Below are positions 42,701 to 53,100 of a stretch of 64,000 bases of DNA, piece after piece. The stretch's first letter is position 1. Each line of letters begins with the position of its first letter. The position numbers and the translations under genes are program-made. The stretch is from the NCBI GenBank assembly GCA_037783415.1, contig JAZGTN010000097.1, forward strand, positions 3,100,001 to 3,164,000. The letters run 5' to 3'. Under the pieces are notes generated by a model. The model had not been told where the DNA came from and did no database searches. It saw only the letters and a list, made by a program, of their open reading frames with translations. Origin of the DNA: Leptasterias polaris (Eukaryota; Echinodermata; Asteroidea; Forcipulatida; Asteriidae).

Positions 42701-43621
42701 ATCATGTGACTGAACATTCTGCTGAGCATTCTGGGAAAAAAAATACAGAGGCTTAAAGAAGCCACGTGCCTTATATCATTTTCTAATAGTCTGGATAATT
42801 TTTTTTTGGTATCATTTTTGTTATTAATATTAAAATTTAAACATCAGCTTTGTGATTCGATTATCACTGTTTATTTATATGCTTTATTTTAAATGTTAAG
42901 AAACATAAAAAGACACAAAACTAAATAAAAATAAGATTTCAAAGCCAAAAATTATTTACATTTTTATTTTTATTTTTATTTTTTTTAAGTTTTTGAAAAA
43001 TACCATGGTTATTTTTAGAACTAGATAAAAAATATGTTGAATAAAATGAAGAAAACTGCTGGCTATAGAGTCATACACTAAGTCTCACAGAACACTTGTA
43101 GTCACTGCAGATGTTTCTTCCACGTATGGCTTCACCCGGACACCATACTTTCTTGTTTGCATCGAAAACAGGTCAAACTCAAAACAAATGGGACGCTATT
43201 GAAGTCATCGAAGATCGGTGCGTGGTGTGAAAGTTTCAATGTCCATCACGTTTTAATATATGTTTGCATATTTCTTATAAACAAAGGAAGGTAATTAGGG
43301 CATCAGTTGATTATGGAATATTTTTATTTTTTTTCAATTCAAAGAAAAAGGCATACTACATCGAAAACCGGACAGGGGAGGATATGTATATTGTAATGAC
43401 TTCGCTTTACTTACCAACAGGTTTTCTCCGCTCAATGGAGGAAAACTCGGTCTTTTCGTAATTGTTTCTGCTTCCATTTTATCATCGTCTAATCTCCTTT
43501 TCTTCCCCTTCTTTGACTTAACACTTTGGAACTCATCGGTGTGAGTTTCTGTTGATTCTGTTACCATTTCTGTTGCACTTTCTGTTGTTTTCGAACTCGT
43601 GCTCGATGCGGCAGTCGCCAT
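33703..43621 (-). CDS. PNO1: PNO1, KH-domain 40S ribosome assembly factor (complete)
   Basis: PNO1 (Dim2) binds the 3' end of pre-18S rRNA in the nucleolus and in cytoplasmic pre-40S particles, and recruits and restrains the nuclease NOB1. Six exons join in frame (43415-43621, 38554-38703, 36846-36929, 36060-36120, 34568-34756, 33703-33770), giving 252 codons plus stop, the same length as human PNO1. The N-terminus is acidic to basic and disordered with a Lys/Arg patch ([14 protein letters not shown]). Then come [14 protein letters not shown], the degenerate first KH fold ([20 protein letters not shown]) and the second KH fold with its GXXG-type loop in [19 protein letters not shown]. It ends [18 protein letters not shown]. 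The chosen start has a good context (AAAGATGG); two in-frame ATGs lie 24 and 36 nt upstream. It is head-to-head with KPTN. Confidence 0.97.
34320..34518. repeat. Dispersed repeat, 'CAATTTCATGGAGCT' family
   Basis: Shares CCCAATTTCATGGAGCT and GCTTAAGCAGCCCTATGAAA with 18685-18872 and 37010-37205. It lies in a PNO1 intron. Confidence 0.55.
34568..34756 (-). CDS. PNO1: PNO1 exon 5, C-terminal KH domain
   Basis: 189 nt. Encodes [38 protein letters not shown] and [24 protein letters not shown] sits at the RNA-binding loop. Acceptor TTAATTTTACAG, donor GTGAGA. Confidence 0.98.
34868..34945 (-). repeat. tRNA-like repeat head
   Basis: The minus strand reads TAATAGCTCAGTTGGTAGAG (box A-like) ... 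GGTCGCAGGTTCAAATCC (box B-like). It lacks acceptor-stem pairing and is followed by repeat sequence, so it is a SINE relic rather than a tRNA gene. Confidence 0.6.
34968..35129 (-). repeat. tRNA-derived SINE, minus strand
   Basis: Complement of the 24505-24930 family: CTTGCTCAAGGACACAAGTG, CACACTCTGCTGATCAGAAA and GCTCGGCCACGACACG. Nearly identical to 54300-54416. Confidence 0.75.
36060..36120 (-). CDS. PNO1: PNO1 exon 4
   Basis: 61 nt encoding [20 protein letters not shown] plus one base of the next Val codon. Acceptor CCCATTTTAG, donor GTGAGG. Confidence 0.96.
36508..36818 (-). repeat. tRNA-derived SINE, minus strand, longer copy
   Basis: Same family as 24505-24930: CACACTCTGCTGATCAGAAA, CTTGCTTAAGGACACAAG and a 3' tail ATTTATGTAGCACCTTCTAA. 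It ends 28 bp before PNO1 exon 3. Confidence 0.75.
36846..36929 (-). CDS. PNO1: PNO1 exon 3
   Basis: 28 codons, phase 0 on both sides. Encodes [20 protein letters not shown] and FILGFEVQ (human: [22 protein letters not shown]). Acceptor TTTTTTTATAG, donor GTGAGT. Confidence 0.97.
37315..37545 (-). repeat. tRNA-derived SINE, second family, 5' part
   Basis: On the minus strand, GGTGGTCTAGTGGTTAGACA (box A-like, Glu/Asp-type) and GGGTTTGAATCCCACCC (box B-like). Its homologue at 53368-53600 is continuous; here the SINE is broken by the hAT-like element at 37546. Confidence 0.7.
37546..38496. mobile_element. Non-autonomous hAT-like transposon with 8-bp target duplication, inserted in a SINE
   Basis: The terminal inverted repeats are TAAGCTTGGGCGATA and its complement TATCGCCCAAGCTTA (one mismatch). 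The flanking 8-bp duplication is GCGGGTAC (37538-37545, 38497-38504). Removing the element restores a SINE sequence like 53570-53590 (AGCAGCGGGTATCGCAG). Subterminal regions are full of TATCGCGATA-type palindromes, as in many hAT elements with a GGGCGATAT end. No transposase. The interior carries three 51-bp repeats (37819-37971). The right end lies 58 bp from PNO1 exon 2. Confidence 0.85.
37819..37971. repeat. Three 51-bp tandem repeats with inverted CCAAT and CRE-like motifs
   Basis: Units start at 37819, 37870 and 37921 and are nearly identical. Each holds CCGATTGGCC (inverted CCAAT core), CGATCGCG and TGACGTAR (half CRE/ATF-like). They are inside the hAT-like element in PNO1 intron 2. Confidence 0.9.
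38554..38703 (-). CDS. PNO1: PNO1 exon 2
   Basis: 50 codons, phase 0 on both sides. Encodes [20 protein letters not shown] and [18 protein letters not shown], the N-terminal KH-like domain. Acceptor ATATTCAG, donor AAG|GTAATG. Confidence 0.97.
38704..43414 (-). other. PNO1 intron 1
   Basis: A 4.7-kb intron, no exon recognised. Two tracts with GGAGTACAGCACC (39409 and 40131) bracket a possible repeat. Minus-strand frames of 118, 96, 175 and 117 codons (40477-40868, 40956-41483, 42347-42700) match no family I know and lack splice support; they were left uncalled. A short perfect hairpin lies at 42389-42412. Confidence 0.55.
42389..42412. repeat. Perfect 10-bp-arm hairpin
   Basis: GGACGCCCTG, TATT loop, CAGGGCGTCC. 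GC-rich arms in an AT-rich intron. Confidence 0.8.
43415..43621 (-). CDS. PNO1: PNO1 exon 1
   Basis: 69 codons from ATG at 43621-43619 to a GTAAGT donor, phase 0. Ser/Thr/Glu-rich N-terminus, nuclear-type basic patch [10 protein letters not shown], ending at the conserved [13 protein letters not shown]. Confidence 0.95.
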
Positions 43622-43900
43622 CTTTAAATGAAGTGTTGCAATCATTGAATCTACCATAATCACTCTTTAGGGATTTTACTGTATTACTTAGTGGGTGAAG
43701 ATATTGATAAGAAAGAGTATTGAACATTATCACAAGATACTTTGTATTGTGATACCTTTAATATATTAAACAAGTAATTTGTACATTTAAAACTATTTAT
43801 CGATCTAAAATATTTAAATTCTATCAGATCTTGTGATATACAATCCCCGTCAAACTAAAATGGTAGAGTCTAAATAGTTTCCCACCATGCATCATTCAAA
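43622..43900. promoter_or_regulatory. Bidirectional promoter between PNO1 and KPTN
   Basis: Only 279 bp separate the two start codons, which face away from each other, so both genes' core promoters must lie here or just inside exon 1. The segment is AT-rich without a clear TATA box. It contains a ZNF143/Staf-type site (43879-43896), an imperfect palindrome TATCACAAGATAC/GTATTGTGATA at about 43728-43752, and a third TTGTGATA at about 43832. Confidence 0.8.
43879..43896 (+). promoter_or_regulatory. ZNF143/Staf-like binding site
   Basis: TTCCCACCATGCATCATT fits the Staf consensus YWCCCRNMATSCMYYRCR at 16 of 18 positions, including the CCCA..ATGCA core. Sites of this type are typical of housekeeping and bidirectional promoters. 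It lies 5 bp before the KPTN start codon. Confidence 0.55.
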
Positions 43901-43973
43901 ATGTCGCTCTCCTGTTGCTTTTGGGAGGCGCATTTCTCATGTTTATCGAACCAAAGTAATGTTTATGGGCTGA
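43887..43973 (+). other. Possible upstream ORF overlapping the KPTN start
   Basis: ATG at 43887 in a good context (CCCACCATGC) opens a 28-codon frame, offset from KPTN, ending TGA at 43971-43973, beyond the KPTN ATG at 43901. If the transcript starts upstream of 43887 this would reduce KPTN translation; if it starts between the two ATGs it is irrelevant. Confidence 0.35.
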
Positions 43974-44114
43974 CTTCTTTTCGGCTTCCAGATGGAGGCA
44001 GTAAAGTACTCGTAGCGCCCCTTAAAGATAACGTTTTGTGTCTCGAGTATGTGAAGGAAAGGGGTAAATTGAAGCCAGTCGCTAAGGAAGTTCAGTTCAT
44101 ATACAGTAATCCAG
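43901..44114 (+). CDS. KPTN: KPTN exon 1
   Basis: 71 codons plus one base, donor CAG|GTATGG. Encodes [16 protein letters not shown] and [15 protein letters not shown], matching the kaptin N-terminus (FSSQSNVYGL, IRPVAKELQFNY). Confidence 0.93.
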
Positions 44115-47100
44115 GTATGGTGGACAGCTCGACCTTTGTGTCGTCATTTGAATGGCTAAACCAGAACCACGCCTACTTACTACCCGAAGGACAAAAGATA
44201 TTATAACAAAACTAACATATGAAGCTAAACTACAGTTCACTATCATGCACAGTTGAATATGTGGTTGTAACACTGGTAATTCGTAACACTACACAAGTAC
44301 ATAATGATCAAACCGACAAAAAAGTGATATTTTTATTGATTTATATCAATCATAAGTCTAGGCAGATAATTTTAATTAGATGTTCCCAATCGTGCACAAG
44401 ACAAGTCAGTGGAAATTGAATCGTCACAACCATGAATAGGGAAGGGCATCAGGTTATGCCAGTAGGGCTGGGTATGAGGTTTTGTTGTGAGGGTTTAGTG
44501 GGTGGGTATGAGGTTTTGTTACGAGGGTTTAGTGGGTTGGGGGGGGGGGGGGGGTGTATGATTGAATGATTTGATAGGGAGTTGTGTAGCTGGGTTTTTT
44601 TTGGGGGGGGGGGGGGGTGACTGGATGGGGAGAAATGGATCGGGTTGAGGTAAGGGAATGACTGAGTTTGGAATGAGTGTGTGTTTGGAGAGGGTTGGGG
44701 AACAACTGCCACAGAGACCATAAGGCTCTACAATGTGTACACTAGAATCACAACCATCTTGGTTTAGCTACGTTGAGGCGTTATAATTTATACCCCGCCC
44801 AAACTAAACAAAGTCTGACGACTATAGAGACAAATATTCAATGGCATTCAAATCTCTATTGAGTTGTTGACCATTGATTTACAATAAGAACTTTCCTTTG
44901 GGCCTGTACAATTTTCATGAATCATGGCCAATACTAAAAAAAGGCACTTTTTCTTCTGCAGGGTGCCCATTGCACGTTTATTTCAAACCTTTTAAATTGG
45001 CCTATTCACCTAGTTTTAAAAATAGTTCTCATGAAACTTTTAAAATTCAAAGATGAGTTCTGACTCGGACTATCTTCTTATCTCACAGTACGATCTTGCA
45101 CACCTGGTCTATTTTTATAAATCTACTTTCTACATTTGTATAGATGATGCAGAGGTGGTTTCCATCAGTGCTTTTACCAAGCAGCCTGAAGCTACTGGAT
45201 TGGTTGTCGGTATCACATTCACAAAGGTTAGGTCTGAAATCAGTGATGGAAAATTATGGTACCAAATTATATAAAAAGTTATTTTACATTGTTTTGGGAA
45301 TTTTATAAACTTATTCATTTATTCAAATCAGAAACATTTAGGTATCAGAAAAACTATTCTCTGAAATTTCAAGACATTTGATGTCCTTACTATTTTTTTG
45401 TGTTTTGTACACATTTCTGTATAACATGATTTCAGTCGTGCCTTAAGATCAAGGCAAGAATTAATTCTCAGGATTTTGTTAAAGGCACTGAACATGTTTG
45501 GTAGTTATCAAAGACCAGTATTGTCACTCGGTGTATCCCAGCATATGCATAAAATAACAAACCTGTGAAAATTTGGGCTGAATCGGTCATCGAAGTTGCA
45601 AGAAAATAAAGAAAGAAAAAACACCCTTGTTGCACAATTTTGTGTGCTTTCAGATGCTAATAAAAGGCTTCATGCATGAAGTCTTTTATTATTTTAGTGA
45701 GAAGTTACCTCTTTCTCAAAAACTACGATACTTCAGAGGGAGTGGTTTCTCACAATGTTTTATACTATCAACAGCTCTCCGTTGCTGGTTACCAAGTAAG
45801 TTTTTATGCTAATATATATTTTGAGTAATTACCAAACGTGTTCAGTGCCTTTAAAAACCAAAGTGATTTTGTGAACCCTTCAGAAGTATATAGTGATTGC
45901 ATGCAAATCAACAGCACATTAGCTGCTCAAATGTTTCACATTAGCTGCTCAAATGTTTCTCATTTCAATTGTAGTTTTGACATTCTCAAACATAGTCAGC
46001 ATTTCAAACTCTAACAAGTGTCAGGATGAATGGTCTTTGACTGTTTCTTCTTTCATCCTCATAACAGCGACCTTTAGTTTCATACTTCAATGGGCGAAGA
46101 CCACTTTTCTATTAAGAAAACTGCTTTCGCTGAAATCGGAATGTCTTCTCAATAAATGTTAATAGGCACCAAGACCAGGACCAGAGCAACAGAGACAATG
46201 ACTATTGTTAGCCTTTGTGATGGTCCACCAATTACTATCAAGACTATGTGTTTGGTAATTTTATAATCCTAATGTGTTATCCTTTTTTTCATCTACAAGG
46301 ATGATGGAAGTGATAGTCCCAGCCATTACTTCAATATTTACTATCCTTGGGAGAAGGATGCGGACTTCAATCTGGACAGAGATTCACGTGAGTAGTTTCT
46401 GTGATTCCTCCGCTCCAAGTTGGTCAGCTTTGTCACTGGTCAAATCAGGCAGATGTGACATTTGTTTTTGAGATCCAGTTAGTTTTTCCTGGCTTCTTTA
46501 GAGGTAGGGTCGTTTGTCAACATAATGTTGATTTATATGCAAAATTTTAAAATTATAAAGAAAGATACAATGAAAGTCACATGTGGAAGGTTCAACTGAA
46601 TACAGGGTCTACTTGCTGAGAAAACAGCAACAAAATGTCGCAGTATTGTCTCAAGGGCGTTGAATCCATCCACATTTAGCGAGGTGACAGCGGGTACCAA
46701 GTTACCAACTGCATCTCTGGCCGCAGTAATAGTGAATGAACACCAACCTTAAGAAATCTGGGAAACAATTCATGTGTGAATCATTTCTCAGATTTAAATG
46801 TTTTTGGGGCAAAAAATGATCCAAATCATATTCGTATTACCTCGAAGGGAATCCTCTCTCAAAGAAGTTTATACTATCAACAGCTGCAGTGTTTCTTACT
46901 AAGTAAGTTTTTATACTATCAACAGCTGCAGTGTTTCTTACTAAGTAAGTTTTTATACTATTAACAGCTGCAGTGTTTCTTACTAAGTAAGTTTTTATAC
47001 TATCAACAGCTGCAGTGTTTCTTACTAAGTAAGTTTTTATACTATCAACAGCTGCAGTGTTTCTTACTAAGTAAGTTTTTATACTATCAACAGCTGCAGT

Positions 47101-50100
47101 GTTTCTTACTAAGTAAGTTTTTATACTATCAACAGCTGCAGTGTTTCTTACTAAGTAAGTTTTTATACTATCAACAGCTGCAGTGTTTCTTACTAAGTAA
47201 GTTTTTATACTATCAACAGCTGCAGTGTTTCTTACTCAGTAAGTTTTTATGGTCATTAGATTTTGGAGGATTTACCAATCTATGACCCTACCTTTATGAA
47301 TACAAATTTGATTGATTTGAAGTGTTGTTAATTAAAACTGCTGCTCCTTGACAGAAACAGTATTCACGACAAGAAATGATCATACAGGTGACAACCATAA
47401 TAATAATACCAGATATTTATATAGCGCATAATGCAGGAACCTCTATGCGCAACACAAAACATAAAACAATGAAATGAATATAAAAGCAAGTAACCAAAAT
47501 AAAGATTCAAACAAATGAGTTTTTAAAAGTCCCTTGGAATTCTGAAGAGAGCCAGCTTGGCGAATATGAAGAGGTAAGTCGTTCCATAATGAAGGTGCAA
47601 TGAAGTTGAAGGCTCTTTGACCATAGAATTTAGTGGAAAAAATAGTTTGCGTTTTCTACCATGTGGGTAGAAGATCTCTTTTTTGAGAAGTGGCACTCCT
47701 GAGAAGATCCAAAATCAAGAAATAGTTTTGATGTTTTGAGCGTTCAGGAGAACAAACAGAGTACACTATTTCTCACTATTTCTCAGTTCTGGTTCTTCCT
47801 ACAACCACCACTTCCCCGGAAAGAGATATTCTTTGCACGTTGTTGCTATCGGCAAGCTTTACGTATACCATACAAAGTTTCAAATCTTAGGCTACGTAAT
47901 ATTCACAGCATTTCTTAATGAAGTCTAATTTTGTATCCCATCTTTATTTTATTTTTGGATTTGCAGAGGGCTGGAATAACATTGAGCATTTACTGGATTT
48001 TATACCCTACTATTTGTGTCACACAGAGTAAGTATAGATACTGCAGTTCATCAAGAAAAAAATCAAGTCTGGCTGTAAACAAATCTGGTGGTTATAAATA
48101 AATGAATAAATAAATAAATAAATGTATAAACTTGAAAGTTAAGAAGAAGGAAATTAGCTGAATCAAACTGCTTACCAACCTAAATGACTTGTGGTATGAA
48201 TGTAAAAATTGTTAATGGCCACATGTTTCGACCCTAGTGGAGTCTTTCTCAAAGGCTAAATTTCCTTTGGGGCTAAATATCCCTTGAGAAAGACTCTGCT
48301 TTGTTTGAAACAACTTGCCATTAACATGTTTTATAGTTTTTAATTAAGACGTGGAATTAGTTGGGGGAGTACTGAACAATGTATTGACTGATTTTGTTGT
48401 CTTTGTAGCATTAATCAAAAGCGAGACTCTGTTTTTCTTCTCACTGGAGGCGACGGTAAAGTCCACTTGTACAAAGAGGTAAACTACAAAACCAGGGAAC
48501 TTCCTTCCTTCCACCCTGATATGACTATTTTCTCAGAATTGCCTGAATCAGTTTTCTTCGAGAATTTTGCTGGCACAAAGAAACCCTGACTTGAACAAAG
48601 ATTCTCTTTGATGCACTGGTGTTTGTTGTTTCTATGTCGTGAAAATACCTTATTCACGCACTGTGAGTTGCAAAACCTAGGCTGTGAGACATGACAGGTA
48701 ATTGGGTCTATGACCAGAACCAAGGTGGATTCTCGGTTCGCTCTGACTTACCTCTATTGAGCCCAAATACAATGAATACTTAGGTCTGGAATTGGGGAAT
48801 ACAAAAATACACAATAAACCCCGCAAAAAGGCAGAATTTAGCATTATTTCCCACCTTCATCTGCCTTCTTTGTGTGGGTGAAATGAAGTGAATGCTATGT
48901 GCCCGCTCTGAAGTGGAAAGTACAGACGGTCTTTGTTTTGATCATCCAATGTGCCACAAAAATACAGGAGGCACCTCTTCCGGTAGCCATCAAGGGAAAA
49001 TTTTGCATTAACTGGTAAACAAGAAAATAAGCATTTCATTGATATCAACTTTTCAATAACTTTGATTAAAAAACTTAGCACATGATAGTTTCTACATTAT
49101 CCTATGAATTGAATGCCAAAGTTGCATGTCTGTGACTGTTATTGGTCTTGGCAGGACAAGGAGTCTTCTAGCCGCTTCTCAGAGCATCCAGTAGAAGATC
49201 TATTTCCTGAATGTGAAGATCTTCCAAGCATGTAAGTCATTAAATCATAGTTGCAAGTGCAACTATTTCAATGCTGTCCTTGGAAAAGCAAATATATATT
49301 GTTTGTAATAAGTTGAGTTACAACATTACAGGTACATAAGGGACAACATACAGGTATGGGTGAAGCAAAAATGCTTTTGTACCCTAACCTAGGGACAGAC
49401 AACGATGTGGACAGGACAGGACAAAGTACTTTATCTGTTAGAGTCTTTTTTTTAAGTAAAATTTGTTTGCATTTAATTCAGTGCAAACATTTTGTATGTC
49501 CTAGAAAAGCATATAATTATCGTCTGCTCAGTGCTATAAAGTTGTTTATTGCAACAGAGTAAACAAGTGCTTACAAGTTTTAATAAATGAATACAAATCC
49601 ACAAGTAAACGTTTTTCTTAGAGACTGAATGTTTCTTTTTGCCAAACATTTACTTTGGAGACTAATCTTGATCAATAAACTCCATTTACTAGGAGCTCCA
49701 AAATATGCAAAACCAGTTTGTGAAATCCATACAAACTGCACTTACAACCTTATAGTCCTGAGCCAATAATATATTCCCAGAGAACTTGATAATAGCAACA
49801 ACACAAAGACAAAAGAAACCTTGCAATTTAATATGAATATTGTTGTTGTCCTCAGAGCTCTGTGGTTACATTGTGTCTCGTTACCAGATGAAAGACGGTT
49901 GACTGCCATCGGTTGCCAAAATGGATACCTTCGATTATCTCTAGTCTCCTGTAAGGCAGACTGTAAGTATAGTACCTCGCTCCCTGCATATGTAATATAC
50001 ATAAAATGCAATCACACAAAAAGGAGCCAGTCTTTATTTATACTTAGGAATAGGTTACTGCATAACGTTGAAGGTCCCTTGGTGTCCACTTACCTACTTG

Positions 50101-53100
50101 TTGTACCACTTACAAGTTTGACCAAACCAAAAACATAAAAACTTAACTCCCCTACCCCACCTCATCGTAGACTTTTGTCAGTGAAGGTCATTGATGACTT
50201 TTTCCCAAAGCAAACTTTTGTAACAAATTGTGGCTATCTTTTGAGGAATCATGTAATAAAAATGATAATTAGATTTATTGGCATTTTACAACATTAAAAC
50301 TTCTTAAAGAATATGAAGAAACTTAAAGGTAGGATCATACTTTGTTAATTAGAAATCAATAAAAGTATGTCGACTTTTGGAAATTTCCTGGTGCTCGTTT
50401 GAATGCTGCCCTCAGTACGGCTAGAGATGCAGTTAATACATGCTGTCACCTTGCTAAGCGTTGATGTATTCAGCGTCTTGATGAAAACACCGTTTTTTGC
50501 TGTATTCAGCTTAAACTTTCACAGGTGACTTTTATTGTATTTTTCTTGATAAATTTGCCTGTAAATCAGCATTATGATGACAAAAACCAAGCAATGAGTC
50601 TACCTTTATAAAAGACTAGCATAGCACAGAAAACCCTTAAATACACATGTACAGTTACATATAAATTAATGTAGAAACAATATCTATTGCAAATGTTGAT
50701 CATCACACATATTAAAGGAGGTTTGGTTGCTTTTTGAAGTGGTATTCAAATTGGTGTCCATAGAGGTGAAAGAAAGGGCAGGACAACACTAAGCCAACCT
50801 GACCCCCAACCTGTATTCTTCCTGTGATGGAAAAAAACAAAGAAGACTGCATCCTGATAAAGTCGGCTCCTTTACCAAAAAACAAATACTTAATGGCCTG
50901 ACGTTTCGACCCTAGCGGAGTCTTTCTCGAAGGCTAAATGATAGCCTTGGAGAAGGACTCTGTTAGGGTTAAAAACGTCAGGCCATTAACTACTTTTTGC
51001 ATTTATACACTAGGCCCTTTTGGTCAGTAAGCAGTTTGCAACAGCTGATTCTATTTTCTCTGTTATTTTTTTTCAGACACAGACATCGTGAGGACTTGGG
51101 AGCTGCAGCATGACAGCGCCATCACCAGCGTCAATCTCTTCCAGGGTCGCTCCCCGGTCAAGAGACCCTCATTCTTGCCAACAGCAGAGGGTGATGACGA
51201 CTGCTCTGATGCAAACAATGTCCCTGGGGACGAGGAGTGGCATCTACTAGTGACTAGCGCACTAGAGATTGCTGTTGTATACAGGTATACATGATTTTGT
51301 AAGACAACTAACCTGAAACATCAATCAGGGAAAACCCATGTAATCAGGTCAGGACTGAAAAACCAATCCATGTGTGAGGATTTACCTGAGGTGGGATTCA
51401 AACTGGAGTCCACAAAGGTGAAAAGCAACTTGACTCCCCACCCCACCCCCAACCTGTATTCTTTCCAACCATGATTACAAGCTCAATAAGGAGAGTTGTA
51501 TGGTTGGGTAGAGTTGTATGGTTGGGTAGAGTTGTATGGTTGGGTAGAGTTGTATGGTTGGGTAGAGTAGTATGGTTTGGTAGAGTTGTATGGTTGGGTA
51601 GAGTTGTATGGTTGGGTAGAGTAGTATGGTTGGGTAGAGTAGTATGGTTTGGTAGAGTTGTATGGTTGGGTAGAGTTGTATGGTTGGGTAGAGTAGTATG
51701 GTTGGGTAGAGTAGTATGGTTGGGTAGAGTTGTATGGTTGGGTAGAGTTGTATGGTTGGGTAGAGTTGTATGGTTGGGTAGAGTTGTATGGTTGGGTAGA
51801 GTAGTATGGTTGGGTAGAGTTGTATGGTTGGGTAGAGTTGTATGGTTGGGTAGAGTTGTATGGTTGGGTAGAGTTGTATGGTTGGGTAGAGTTGTATGGT
51901 TGGGTAGAGTTGTATGGTTGGGTAGAGTTGTATGGTTATTGGTTGATTTCTTTTGGTTTGAGAGGAGTTTCCAGATTTGGTATTGACAGGTCATGGATTT
52001 GACAGGTCATGGATTTGACAGGTCATGGATTTTACAGGTCATGGATTTTTCTATGAACAGAATGTTTTTGGTCTGGAGGCTAGTTGGTGATCTTGTGGGG
52101 GCGAAGTGTGAATTTCACCGAAATGGAAAATCATTCGCTCTGATAATTGAAACATTTAGTTTACAATATTGTTAGCTCAATGGTTCCCACCCAAGTCACC
52201 TGTGGATTTTTCTTTTTCAGCAAGATTTGGAAAGCACTAAATATAGACCATGTAACCTGTGACATCAGGTATTTACAAAAGAGCCACAGAGCCTGGACTT
52301 CCTGCACGCATGATTTGCACACAGCCCAATAACAACAACAAAAAACATAAGATGTTATACTTTTTGGAGGTAGAACTGTATCTTATCAACTTTTGCTATG
52401 AAGAAAGGGGCACATCTTAAAACGTGTTCAGCTGTTATTGTTATAACTCTTGAATTGAAGTGAAATTGTTATACAAAATGTAAAACTTGTGACCAGTGTA
52501 GTATATCGCCTGCCAGGAAATGCCCTGGAATATACAAGGTTACTCTTTTTGTAAACAAAGGTTACTGGTTTATACAGTACTTACTAAATGGCAAAATCTT
52601 TACCCAGCTTTATACAAAATCTTTACACAATTTTGAACTGTTACAAATTCTCAACAAGTAATAAAAAATGGCAAAATCTTTACCCAGCTTTATACAAAAT
52701 CTTTACCCAGCTTTATACAAAATCTTTACACAATTTTGCACTGTTACAAATTCTCAACAAGTAATAAAAAGTTGTATCCCCTTAAGGTGATCCCTCTGCT
52801 GCCGCTTCCCAGGTTGTATCGTAAAACTTGGGTGTGATCCCTGGATATACCGCAGTTATAGGTTGAATGGCTTTCTCTCTGACACCCCTGAACACAGATA
52901 TTGACAAAGGCTAGATAGCTCAGTTGGTGGAGCGCCGGTACGTTAATCCAAAGGTCGCAGATTCAAGTCCCGCTCTAGTCAGTTTTATTTGTTCAACCCC
53001 AAATTCTCAACAACTCTAATGAAACTAAACTATAACTGTTTACGACCCTGTTTTCTACGTACATGTAGGAATGTTCTAAGCAACGGTTTCCTGAATCAGT

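Noticed and set aside
46871..47250. Regular 42-bp repeats considered as a CRISPR-like array
   Set aside because: Units are head-to-tail and identical over their full length, with no unique spacers; the host is an animal genome.
51398..51994. 198-codon minus-strand and 171-codon plus-strand frames
   Set aside because: Both are read-throughs of the 18-bp minisatellite in KPTN intron 8; no splice or start context and opposite-strand mirror images.
52909..52981. tRNA-Asn gene on the plus strand
   Set aside because: Box A/B and the acceptor stem look right, but anticodon and T stems have several mismatches and similar heads occur in SINEs here.
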